Source: Flavobacterium haoranii (GTDB lineage: Bacteria; Bacteroidota; Bacteroidia; Flavobacteriales; Flavobacteriaceae). From it: a DNA stretch of 64,000 nucleotides. Both the position numbers and the translations under genes were made by a program. This document shows positions 17,503 through 25,351 of this stretch, piece by piece. Numbering within the stretch: position 1 is the first letter of the stretch; every line of letters begins with the position of its first letter. The stretch lies in the NCBI RefSeq assembly GCF_009363055.1, contig NZ_CP045292.1, positions 2,170,001-2,234,000 on the forward strand, given 5' to 3'. The notes under the pieces were generated by a model. It made no database searches. It worked only from the letters and a program-made list of their open reading frames with translations, and had not been told where the DNA came from.

Positions 17503-18987
17503 TTATTTATTAAAAAAATCAACAATTTTTCGGTCATTACTTAAACGTGGAAGTTTGTTTTGTCCACCTAATTTACCAATTGATTTCATGTATTCTTGAA
17601 ATCCATTTGTTACAACTTTGGTAACTACTAAAGTTCTTAAAACGCTTCCCGCAATCAAATCGTCGTAATACACGTTTTGTTTGCGCATAGCGTTATCAAT
17701 TTTTAGAGCAAATTCCTCTAAATTTAAAGGTTCATTCTCAAATTCGATAAACCATTCGTGATACGGTAAACCATTTTCTGGATTAATTTGCGGAGCTACA
17801 GTAAATTCATTCACTCTAACATTTGTTCCTTCCATAGCTTCTTGTAAAGCTGCTTCCACTTCTTTACCAATAACATGTTCGCCAAAAGCAGAAATGTAAT
17901 GTTTGATTCTTCCAGAAACAATCACTCGATAAGGTTTTAAACACGTAAACTGAATCGTATCGCCAATATTGTAAGCCCAAAGTCCGGCATTGGTTGATAG
18001 AATTAAAACATAATTGATTCCTAATTCTACTTCGCCTATGGTATAGCGTTTCGGGCTTTCGTTAAAAAACTCATCTGCTTTAACAAATTCGTAGAATATT
18101 CCCGAATTTAAAAGCAACAACATTCCTTTTTCTTTTTGAGAATCCTGATAGGCAAAAAATCCTTCTGAAGCCGGAAATAACTCTATGGAATCGACTTTTC
18201 TGCCAATTAAATTTTCGAATTTAGCACGATAGGGTTCATAATTTACTCCGCCATAGATAAACAAATTGAAGTTTTTGAAAATTTCGCCAACAGGTTGATT
18301 CGCTTTTTCTTTTAGCTTTTCGAAATACATTTGCACCCATGACGGAATTCCTGAAATAACCGCCATATCTTCTTGTATTGTTTCCTCTACAATGGCATCA
18401 ACTTTAGTTTCCCAATCTTCAATACAATTAGTTTCCCAACTTGGCATTCTATTTTTCTGTAAATAAGCCGGAACATAATGGGCAACAATTCCTGAAAGTC
18501 GGCCTAATTTTACTCCGTTTTTTTCTTCTAAAATGGGACTTCCTTGTAAGAAAATCATTTTACCATCAACAAAATCGGCTTTTCCTGTTTCGTGAATATA
18601 ACTTAAAATTGCATTTCGAGCGGCTTCAATATGAAAAGGCATCGACTCTTTTGTCAACGGAATATATTTGGCTCCCGAAGTAGTTCCAGATGTTTTAGCA
18701 AAATAGATTGGTTTTCCAGGCCAAAGAATGTTTTCTTTCCCTTTTACAACCTCATCAACATAAGAACGCAATTGTTCATAATCTCGAATAGGTACATTAT
18801 TTTGATATTCTTCGAACGAATTAATCTTATCGAAATGATGATCTTTCCCAAATTTGGTTTCTTTAGCTTTTTGAATTAAATCTTTAAAAACTTTTTGTTG
18901 GGTTTCAATAGGATTTTGCGCCCATTTTTGAGTTTTATTATGAATGTGTTTTGCAAATAATTTTGCTGCAAAAGCTTTTATTGACAT
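17503..18987 (-). CDS. GH3-family protein (acyl-adenylate/amido synthetase-like)
   Basis: 494 residues matching bacterial GH3 (auxin-responsive promoter) proteins over the full length. Plant GH3 enzymes use ATP to form acyl-AMP and join it to an amino acid. Seen: FAKTSGTTSGAKYIPLT (the ATP phosphate loop of the ANL superfamily), LFPASEGFFAYQD, and a small C-terminal domain with SGRIKHYISAFGEHVIGKEVE. The bacterial substrate is unknown. It starts 3 bases after the M23-like gene stop and so is in one operon with it; I recall GH3, M23 and tatA being neighbours in other Flavobacteriaceae. Confidence 0.88.
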   Translation of the reverse strand: MSIKAFAAKLFAKHIHNKTQKWAQNPIETQQKVFKDLIQKAKETKFGKDHHFDKINSFEEYQNNVPIRDYEQLRSYVDEVVKGKENILWPGKPIYFAKTSGTTSGAKYIPLTKESMPFHIEAARNAILSYIHETGKADFVDGKMIFLQGSPILEEKNGVKLGRLSGIVAHYVPAYLQKNRMPSWETNCIEDWETKVDAIVEETIQEDMAVISGIPSWVQMYFEKLKEKANQPVGEIFKNFNLFIYGGVNYEPYRAKFENLIGRKVDSIELFPASEGFFAYQDSQKEKGMLLLLNSGIFYEFVKADEFFNESPKRYTIGEVELGINYVLILSTNAGLWAYNIGDTIQFTCLKPYRVIVSGRIKHYISAFGEHVIGKEVEAALQEAMEGTNVRVNEFTVAPQINPENGLPYHEWFIEFENEPLNLEEFALKIDNAMRKQNVYYDDLIAGSVLRTLVVTKVVTNGFQEYMKSIGKLGGQNKLPRLSNDRKIVDFFNK

Positions 18988-18990
18988 AGT

Positions 18991-19863
18991 TTATTCAAAA
19001 TTGATAAATTGAGTAGGATCAATAGGGAAACCATCTTTCCACAGTTCGAAATGAAGCGAAATACTTGCATCTGGATTCACTGAATTACCTGCTAAAGCAA
19101 TAACTTCACCTGATTTTACTGTATCGCCCTGTTTTTTAGTTAAACTTCCTGCATTTTTATAAACTGAAAGAATAGCATCTTGATGTCTTATAATAACAAC
19201 ATAACCTGAAGAAGGTGTCCAATCTGCAAAAACAATAGTTCCTGTAGCCACAGCTTTAATTGGCGTATTATTTGCAAGTGCTATCGAAATTGCTAAATGC
19301 TTATTTTTTGCATTATACTTTTCAATTATTTTACCTTTTGCAGGTGGAAATAATACAAAACTTACTTTTGGCTTAGAAGACTCAAATACATTGTATTTAT
19401 CTTCTTTTTTAACTGTTTCTTGAAGTTGGTTTTCGGCTTCAGAAGCAAGTAAAGCAGATTCATCTATTGTTTGTTTTTCGGCAGCGATAATAGAATCTTT
19501 ATTGAATTTTGCATATTCTAAATCGCCCGTTAATACCTTTTTGATAGAATTAATATAAGCTGTATTGTCTTTTACTAGACTTTCTAATGAATCGGACTTA
19601 ATAGCTAGATTTGTCGCTTCTTGTTTTAATTTTGTAGAAGCATATCCCGGAATATATTGGCGTAATGGCGTAAACGCAATAATATAAGTGGTAATTCCTA
19701 TTAAAAAAATAGCACCAAGAGTCGCCACTAAAAACACGTTCATAAGATTTAATTTTAATGAAAATGTTTCTTCAAAAGTATCTTCATTTAAAATTATTAA
19801 ACGTCTTTTATTGAGTAATTTTTTTAATAGAAGTTTTCTTTTTCTACTCTTTTTCTTCGCCAT
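18991..19863 (-). CDS. M23/LytM-domain protein with degenerate metal site
   Basis: 290 residues: a basic cytoplasmic start, one transmembrane helix (about 38-62), a coiled-coil-like part (about 75-160) and a C-terminal LytM (peptidase M23) fold. Active M23 enzymes bind zinc through HxxxD and HxH. Here the first site reads HLAIS (Asp replaced by Ser) and the last SLHFEL (first His replaced by Ser), and the usual YxH is YKN. It is therefore probably not a peptidase but may regulate amidases, as the EnvC/NlpD LytM proteins do. It faces the periplasm and is in an operon with the GH3 gene; a -7 element lies just upstream. Confidence 0.85.
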   Translation of the reverse strand: MAKKKSRKRKLLLKKLLNKRRLIILNEDTFEETFSLKLNLMNVFLVATLGAIFLIGITTYIIAFTPLRQYIPGYASTKLKQEATNLAIKSDSLESLVKDNTAYINSIKKVLTGDLEYAKFNKDSIIAAEKQTIDESALLASEAENQLQETVKKEDKYNVFESSKPKVSFVLFPPAKGKIIEKYNAKNKHLAISIALANNTPIKAVATGTIVFADWTPSSGYVVIIRHQDAILSVYKNAGSLTKKQGDTVKSGEVIALAGNSVNPDASISLHFELWKDGFPIDPTQFINFE

Positions 19864-19882
19864 TTTTAGGTATTATATCCTA

Positions 19883-19890
19883 CAAATATA
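19883..19890 (-). promoter_or_regulatory. Putative -7 element for the M23-GH3 operon
   Basis: TATATTTG on the reverse strand, 20 bases before the ATG at 19863. No TTG at the usual upstream distance was found. Confidence 0.45.
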
Positions 19891-19963
19891 ATAATTCATT
19901 AGGTTAAGCTAAATATGTAATAATAATAATTCGTTAAAAAATAACACATTGCTAAAAACTTTT

Positions 19964-19971
19964 TATCTTTG
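19964..19971 (+). promoter_or_regulatory. Putative -7 element for tatA
   Basis: TATCTTTG, 21 bases before the tatA ATG at 19992. Confidence 0.5.
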
Positions 19972-19991
19972 TACTATAAATATTAGAAATC

Positions 19992-20189
19992 ATGAATGCA
20001 TTAGCTATATTTTTAGGGACAATTGGAGCTCCGCAAGTTATCTTGATTATTGCAATTGTTTTGTTACTTTTTGGTGGTAAAAAAATTCCTGAATTAATGA
20101 AAGGTTTAGGTGGTGGTGTTAAAGAATTTAAAAACGCTATGAAAGACGACGAGCCTAAAAATTCAAATAAAGAAGAAACTAAAGAATAA
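19992..20189 (+). CDS. tatA: Sec-independent protein translocase subunit TatA
   Basis: 65 residues: an N-terminal membrane helix ([18 protein letters not shown]), the [18 protein letters not shown] amphipathic helix typical of TatA/E, and a charged tail. TatA oligomers form the path for folded proteins with twin-arginine signals. No tatC is next to it. It has its own -7 element and is followed by a strong bidirectional terminator, so it is a single-gene unit facing tex. Confidence 0.95.
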   Translation: MNALAIFLGTIGAPQVILIIAIVLLLFGGKKIPELMKGLGGGVKEFKNAMKDDEPKNSNKEETKE

Positions 20190-20207
20190 TTTTATATTCT
20201 TTCTATA

Positions 20208-20237
20208 AAAAAATCCCGAAATATTTCGGGATTTTTT
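20208..20237. terminator. Bidirectional terminator between tatA and tex
   Basis: Perfect hairpin CCCGAAATATTTCGGG extended by A-T pairs, with an A-run on one side and a T-run on the other; it serves convergent tatA and tex. Confidence 0.9.
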
Positions 20238-20240
20238 GTT

Positions 20241-22376
20241 TTATATAATCATCGATAATTGAATACGTTTTCTCGCTTCATCAACCTCAACTACTTTTAC
20301 TTGAACATGTTGGTGTAATTTCACTACTTCATTTACATCGGAAACAAAGCCTTCTTTTAATTGTGAAATGTGAACCAATCCACTTTCTTTAATTCCGATA
20401 TCAACAAAACAACCAAAAGCAGTAATATTATTTACAATTCCAGGTAAAATCATACCAGGTTTTACATTAGCAATCGAACGAACATTGGGATCAAATTCGA
20501 ACACTTTAGCCGCTTTTCGTGGATCTAATCCTGGTTTTTCTAATTCTTTAATAATATCTTGAATTCCTAAAATACCTACATTTTCTGTAATATATTTATC
20601 GGCTTGAATTTTACTGATTTGTTCTTTGTTACCAATGAGTTCCGAAACTTGAATTCCTAAATCTTTTGCCATTTTTTCCACCATTTTGTACGATTCAGGA
20701 TGCACAGCCGAATTATCCAACGGATTTTTTCCGTCTTTAATTCGGATGAACGCTGCCGCTTGCTGGAATGCTTTTTCACCTAAACGCGGTACTTTTTTTA
20801 ATTGGTTTCTATCTTCAAACGGACCATTTTCGGAACGGAAAGCGACAATGTTTTCCGCCATTTTTTCGCCAATTCCTGAGACATAACTCAACAACGATTT
20901 GCTGGCGGTATTCAAATTAATTCCAACTTTGTTAACACAACTAATTACTGCAGAATCTAATGCTGAATTTAATTTGGTTTGGTCTACATCATGTTGGTAT
21001 TGCCCTACTCCGATGGATTTCGGATCAATTTTTACCAATTCGGCCAACGGATCACTTAATCTTCTCCCGATAGAAACAGCACCACGAACGGTTACATCAT
21101 AACTTGGAAATTCTTCACGGGCAATTTTACTCGCCGAATAAACAGACGCACCTGCTTCGGAAACTACAAAAACCTGAATAGGCTTATCAAAAGCAATTTT
21201 TTTGATGAAAAATTCGGTTTCACGACTCGCCGTTCCGTTACCAATTGATATCTCTTCAATGTTATAAGCATTGACCATAGAACGGATTTTTTTCATCGCC
21301 ATGGCACTTTCGTTTTGCGGCGCATGGGGATAAATATTTTCGTTGTACAGCAAATCGCCTTTTTCGTCTAAACAAACCACTTTACAACCCGTTTTATATC
21401 CCGGATCGATAGCTAAAATTCGTTTTTCACCTAATGGTGGCGCTAACAACAATTGGCGTAAATTTTCGGAGAAAACGTCTATTGCTTTGATATCTGCTTT
21501 TTCTTTAGCCTCTTGTAAAACTTCATTAGATATAGCAGGTTCTAACAAGCGTTTGTAACTATCATCAATTGCTTTTTCAATATGAAATGCGCTTTCACCT
21601 TCATTTTTAATAATCGTTTTGTCAATAAAACGTAACGTTTCCTCTTTATCTTCATCGGAAAGTGAAATTTTAAATTTTACAAAACCTTCCGCTTCTGCAC
21701 GCAGCATTGCTAATAATCGATGTGAAGGTGCTTTCATTAAATTCTCACTCCAATCGAAATATTGTTTGAATTTTTGTGCTTCTTCTTCGTCTTTTTTGGT
21801 TTTTACCACTTTAGTTTCAACCAAAGCTTTTCTTTGAAACGTGCGACGTAGATTTTTACGAATAAAGATATTTTCATTAATCCATTCGGCAATAATATCG
21901 CGAGCACCTTGTAAGGCTTCGTCTTCATTGGATACTTTATCGTTAATATATTTAGATGCTAAATATTCTAAATCGTCATTTTTTTGACTCATGATGATTT
22001 TTGCCAACGGTTCTAATCCGTTTTCGCGAGCGGTATCGGCTTTGGTTTTGCGTTTCTTTTTATAAGGTAAATACAAATCTTCCAATTCTTGTAAATCGAA
22101 GCTGGCTTCAATTTTTACTTTTAAATCAGTTGTTAACGCATTTTGCTCTTCGATAGATTTTAAAATCGAATCTTTGCGTTTTACAATTTCGTCGAATTGT
22201 TTGCTCAGCTTTGCAATCGTTTCAATTTGAACCTCATCAAGATTTCCAGTTCTATCTTTTCGGTAACGCGAAATAAATGGAATGGTACAATCTTCAGCTA
22301 ATAATTGTAATGTATTTTCGATTCCTTTTACAGGAAGTTGGGTCGCTGTTTGTATGAATTGGATGTTTGTCATCAA
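20241..22376 (-). CDS. tex: Tex-like S1 RNA-binding protein
   Basis: 711 residues, the usual Tex length. Order: N-terminal helical region (VKGIENTLQLLAEDCTIPFISRYRKDRTGNLDE, a hallmark of Tex), a YqgF/RNase H-like domain around ILAIDPGYKTGCKVVCLDE (about 325-445), helix-hairpin-helix segments (about 490-560, SYVSGIGEKMAENIVAFR), and a C-terminal S1 domain (about 640-708, GCFVDIGIKESGLVHISQL). Tex binds nucleic acid and affects transcription; its exact role is not settled. It stands alone and converges on tatA. Confidence 0.95.
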   Translation of the reverse strand: MMTNIQFIQTATQLPVKGIENTLQLLAEDCTIPFISRYRKDRTGNLDEVQIETIAKLSKQFDEIVKRKDSILKSIEEQNALTTDLKVKIEASFDLQELEDLYLPYKKKRKTKADTARENGLEPLAKIIMSQKNDDLEYLASKYINDKVSNEDEALQGARDIIAEWINENIFIRKNLRRTFQRKALVETKVVKTKKDEEEAQKFKQYFDWSENLMKAPSHRLLAMLRAEAEGFVKFKISLSDEDKEETLRFIDKTIIKNEGESAFHIEKAIDDSYKRLLEPAISNEVLQEAKEKADIKAIDVFSENLRQLLLAPPLGEKRILAIDPGYKTGCKVVCLDEKGDLLYNENIYPHAPQNESAMAMKKIRSMVNAYNIEEISIGNGTASRETEFFIKKIAFDKPIQVFVVSEAGASVYSASKIAREEFPSYDVTVRGAVSIGRRLSDPLAELVKIDPKSIGVGQYQHDVDQTKLNSALDSAVISCVNKVGINLNTASKSLLSYVSGIGEKMAENIVAFRSENGPFEDRNQLKKVPRLGEKAFQQAAAFIRIKDGKNPLDNSAVHPESYKMVEKMAKDLGIQVSELIGNKEQISKIQADKYITENVGILGIQDIIKELEKPGLDPRKAAKVFEFDPNVRSIANVKPGMILPGIVNNITAFGCFVDIGIKESGLVHISQLKEGFVSDVNEVVKLHQHVQVKVVEVDEARKRIQLSMII

Positions 22377-22399
22377 AATAAAATTATTGGCTAAAATAC

Positions 22400-22407
22400 T
22401 ATCTTTG
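22400..22407 (+). promoter_or_regulatory. Putative -7 element for the DUF1294 gene
   Basis: TATCTTTG, 16 bases before the ATG at 22423. Confidence 0.45.
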
Positions 22408-22422
22408 ATTAAATTTTAAAAT

Positions 22423-22698
22423 ATGTCGCCCGTATTGATTTATCTTATTTTTATCAATTGTGTAACCTTCTTTATTTTTGGGTTAGATAAATGGTTGGCA
22501 CGCAACAATAAAAACAGAATTTCTGAACGAACGTTATTAAGCTTTGCTTTTGTTGGCGGTATAATTGGTGGTATTTTAGGAATGCTGGTTTTTCGTCATA
22601 AAACACAAAAAACTTCCTTTAAATTGGCAATTGGTGCCATTTTAATTTTGCAAATCATTGCACTTTATTTCAAAGTAATTCCTTTTGACTATTTCTAA
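22423..22698 (+). CDS. DUF1294 membrane protein
   Basis: 91 residues with three hydrophobic segments. The arrangement FGLDKWLARNNKNRISERTLL.FAFVGGIIGGILGMLVFRHKTQK is typical of DUF1294, a small inner-membrane family of unknown function; here the usual nucleic-acid-binding cold-shock domain that some members carry is absent. It converges on the CDF gene, with stop codons overlapping by 4 bases. Confidence 0.88.
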   Translation: MSPVLIYLIFINCVTFFIFGLDKWLARNNKNRISERTLLSFAFVGGIIGGILGMLVFRHKTQKTSFKLAIGAILILQIIALYFKVIPFDYF

Positions 22699-23603
22699 TC
22701 TTGAACAATATAATCTTTAGGATCTTCTTTTTTAAATTCGGGTTGAATATTGATATGATTAATTCCGAATTGCTGAAAGAGTACACTTTCTACTTTAAAA
22801 AGTAAATCGTTGAATTCACTCATTTTAATATCTTCAGAACAATCTAAATGCGCTTCTAAATGCAATTCTTCTTCATTTAAATGCCAAACATGAATGTGAT
22901 GTAATTTATTAACACCTTCTATTTTATGAACTTCACGAACAATTGCTTTAATATCGATGTCTTCAGGCGTGAACAACATTAACATTTTTGTTGATTTTAT
23001 GATTAAATCGAATCCAACAACAATTAAGTAAATCGCAATTAAAATTGTCATAGCGCTGTCTACCCAAAACCAACCATAAAACTTCATTACTAATCCACCA
23101 ACTAAAACTGCAACAGAAGCCATCATATCGGTAAGTAAATGTAAATAAGCCGATTTCATATTTAAGTTATGATCGGCATCTTTTTTAAGTAGAATTACTG
23201 ATAATCCGTTTACTATAATTCCTAATAACGCTAACCAAATTACTAAAGTTGATTCAATAGGATGAGGATTTATTAATCGCTCGATTGCTCCATAAATTAA
23301 TATAAAAGCCACTATTATTAAAGTAGCCGCGTTTACAAACGCGGCTAATAATTCGGCACGTTTATACCCAAAAGTTTGATCTAATGAAGCTTTTCTTCTT
23401 GATAATTTATGTGCAACTAAACTAAAAACAAGCGATAATACATCGGAAAAATTATGCAAAGCATCAGAAATTAAAGCTAAACTTCCAGATATAATTCCTC
23501 CTATAATTTGAGCCAAAGTAATAATCACATTCAGTATAATTGAAAAAAAAAGATTTTTACCTTTTACTTCATGCTTATGTATGTGAACGTGATTGTGGCT
23601 CAT
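22695..23603 (-). CDS. Cation diffusion facilitator (CzcD/ZitB-like metal exporter)
   Basis: 302 residues: a His-rich N-terminus (HNHVHIHKH), six membrane helices, and a cytoplasmic C-terminal domain with HKIEGVNKLHHIHVWHL. The transport-site pairs are visible as HNFSD (helix 2) and HLLTD (helix 5), the HxxxD pattern of zinc-type CDF exporters. It uses the proton gradient to move divalent metal (probably zinc) out of the cytoplasm. A single gene lying between rpiB and DUF1294; no metal-responsive regulator is nearby. Confidence 0.93.
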   Translation of the reverse strand: MSHNHVHIHKHEVKGKNLFFSIILNVIITLAQIIGGIISGSLALISDALHNFSDVLSLVFSLVAHKLSRRKASLDQTFGYKRAELLAAFVNAATLIIVAFILIYGAIERLINPHPIESTLVIWLALLGIIVNGLSVILLKKDADHNLNMKSAYLHLLTDMMASVAVLVGGLVMKFYGWFWVDSAMTILIAIYLIVVGFDLIIKSTKMLMLFTPEDIDIKAIVREVHKIEGVNKLHHIHVWHLNEEELHLEAHLDCSEDIKMSEFNDLLFKVESVLFQQFGINHINIQPEFKKEDPKDYIVQD

Positions 23604-23679
23604 TTTTTTAGATGTTTAGATTTTAGATAATTAGAAAGTGAGAAAAAAATATTATTTCTAAAAATCTCGTGTTTAAGTA

Positions 23680-24111
23680 TTATTTACAAGCAATTTTTTG
23701 AACGCGTCTATCATGGCGACCGCCTTCAAAAGCTGTTGTTAAAAATGTATGAACCATTTCAACTGCTTGTTCAATAGATGTAAAACGCGCAGGAATACTA
23801 ATTACATTTGCATCGTTATGTTCGCGAGCTAATTGTGCAATTTCTTTTGTCCAACAAAGTGCAGCTCTAACACCTTGATGTTTATTAGCGGTCATAGCAA
23901 TTCCGTTTCCTGAACCACAAATCACAATTCCTAATTCGGCTTTTCCGCTTTCAACGTCATAGGCTACTGGATGACCAAAATCGGGATAATCTACACTTTC
24001 AAAAGTATCGGTTCCGTGGTTAATAACTATGTGTTCGTTAACTTCTAAATACTTAACAATCGCTTTTTTGTATTCAGGACCAGCATGGTCGTTTCCTATT
24101 GAGATAATCAT
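23680..24111 (-). CDS. rpiB: Ribose 5-phosphate isomerase B
   Basis: 143 residues, full length. It interconverts ribose 5-phosphate and ribulose 5-phosphate in the pentose phosphate pathway. Seen: SIGNDHAGPEYK at the N-terminus (phosphate/substrate contact), the catalytic Cys in GIVICGSGNGIAMTANK, REHNDANVISIPARF, and the C-terminal GGRHDRRV with phosphate-binding Arg residues. Divergent from the YdeI-like gene, with a -7 element 32 bases upstream. Confidence 0.96.
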   Translation of the reverse strand: MIISIGNDHAGPEYKKAIVKYLEVNEHIVINHGTDTFESVDYPDFGHPVAYDVESGKAELGIVICGSGNGIAMTANKHQGVRAALCWTKEIAQLAREHNDANVISIPARFTSIEQAVEMVHTFLTTAFEGGRHDRRVQKIACK

Positions 24112-24143
24112 AATGTTGTTCGTTATGTGTTTATTTATTTTTA

Positions 24144-24151
24144 CAAAAATA
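24144..24151 (-). promoter_or_regulatory. Putative -7 element for rpiB
   Basis: TATTTTTG on the reverse strand, 32 bases before the rpiB ATG at 24111. Confidence 0.4.
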
Positions 24152-24175
24152 ATCAGAATCTCTTACAAGTTACCT

Positions 24176-24183
24176 TAACTTTG
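24176..24183 (+). promoter_or_regulatory. Putative -7 element for the YdeI-like gene
   Basis: TAACTTTG, 18 bases before ATG 24202. It lies inside the longer open frame that begins at 24127, which argues for the 24202 start. Confidence 0.5.
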
Positions 24184-24201
24184 AAAGTAAATTTTTCTTG
24201 T

Positions 24202-24726
24202 ATGAAGTTTAAAGGAATTTTAAAAGCATTTGAAGAAAACAGTTTGGGATATGGTCCGCATATTGTAATACCAAATGATATTTTTGAAAATATGCTCCAA
24301 TTAGCGCCTGATAAACGAATAAAATGCACTTTAAATTCTAGTTTAACAGTATCTAGAGCAATGTCACCAAAAGGTGATTTTCATTATATACTTCTAAATA
24401 AAGATGTTTTGAAAAAATGTAAACTCGAAATTGGTGATGAAGTTTTGGTAGAATTACAACCTGATATTTCTAAATATGGGATTGATATTACTGAAGAAAT
24501 GGAAGAAGTTTTATTTAGTGACCCAGAAGGAAGTGATTTATTTCATAAACTTACTCCTGGTGTTCAACGATCATTAATTTATTTAATAAATAAAATTAAA
24601 AGTTCTCAACTAAGAATAGAACGCAGTTTTGTAATCTTAGAACATTTAAAAAAGATGAAAGGAAAAGTAGATGGAAAAATACTCCAACAAGATTTTAAAG
24701 AATTTCGAAATAAAATAAAATTTTAA
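24202..24726 (+). CDS. DUF1905 / YdeI-OmpD-associated domain protein
   Basis: About 174 residues. The N-terminal part (KFKGILKAF.. to EIGDEVLVELQPD) is a DUF1905 small beta-barrel; the C-terminal part (about 100-174) is a helical domain like the bacteriocin-protection YdeI/OmpD-associated family. Function is not established. ATG 24202 is chosen because it starts DUF1905 directly and lies just after a -7 element; the extra 25 codons to 24127 look non-coding. It borders the candidate replication origin and is divergent from rpiB. Confidence 0.8.
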   Translation: MKFKGILKAFEENSLGYGPHIVIPNDIFENMLQLAPDKRIKCTLNSSLTVSRAMSPKGDFHYILLNKDVLKKCKLEIGDEVLVELQPDISKYGIDITEEMEEVLFSDPEGSDLFHKLTPGVQRSLIYLINKIKSSQLRIERSFVILEHLKKMKGKVDGKILQQDFKEFRNKIKF

Positions 24727-25351
24727 CAACTATTTTACTTAAAATCAACGATTTATTTAAACATTCAACGATAAAATTTTGCTATGTTAATTAATTTATG
24801 TAATTCATTGATATTTAATTAATTATAAATTAACATTAATTGTTAATAATTTTAAATAGAAAATTAGAAATATTTTAAAATCGTATTCAAAAATTTATAA
24901 TCAAAAATTGAACTGAAATATGCAAGTGTATTTTTTAATTTTTTATGTGGAAGTTTTGAGTAAAAAACAATTACTTATTAACAGTTTTTAACAAGTGAAG
25001 TTATCTACAAAACAATCTTAAAATCATATTTCAACAGTTGTTAATAACTATCTATCGCTTGATAAAAAAAACTTAAAAATCAAGAAATTAAATAAATTAA
25101 CTAATGTTAATAGCATTGTATAAAATTGTAAAAGTCAAATTTCAAAACCATATTAAAAAAGTTATACCACATATTAACACGCTATAATAATCATCAAAAA
25201 TTTAATTTTTTAAAAAATATTTTTTTTATTGTTTTTAATATATGTTGAAAACTTTTCTTTTTAATAAATGTTAGATTTTTATTAATTCTAGATGCTATTT
25301 TCTTATTTCTATTTTCTTATTTGTAATTTTAACAAAAATTGAAATGATATA
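24727..25351. other. Gene-free AT-rich region, candidate replication origin (oriC)
   Basis: 625 bp without a plausible gene. It holds several 9-mers near the DnaA box (TTATCCACA): TTATCTACA at 25001, TTATTAACA at 24975, its reverse complement TGTTAATAA at 24841 and 25039, TTTTTAACA at 24985, and TGTGGAAGT at 24946. An almost pure A/T tract follows at about 25200-25250, which could be an unwinding element. Genes to the left run mostly on the reverse strand and to the right mostly on the forward strand. parS-like sites occur 15-17 kb away. In DNA this AT-rich some matches arise by chance, so this is an inference. Confidence 0.45.

Noticed and set aside
20686..21837. Four open frames on the forward strand within tex
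   Set aside because: They are antisense shadows of a well-supported gene, with no signal, motif or promoter.
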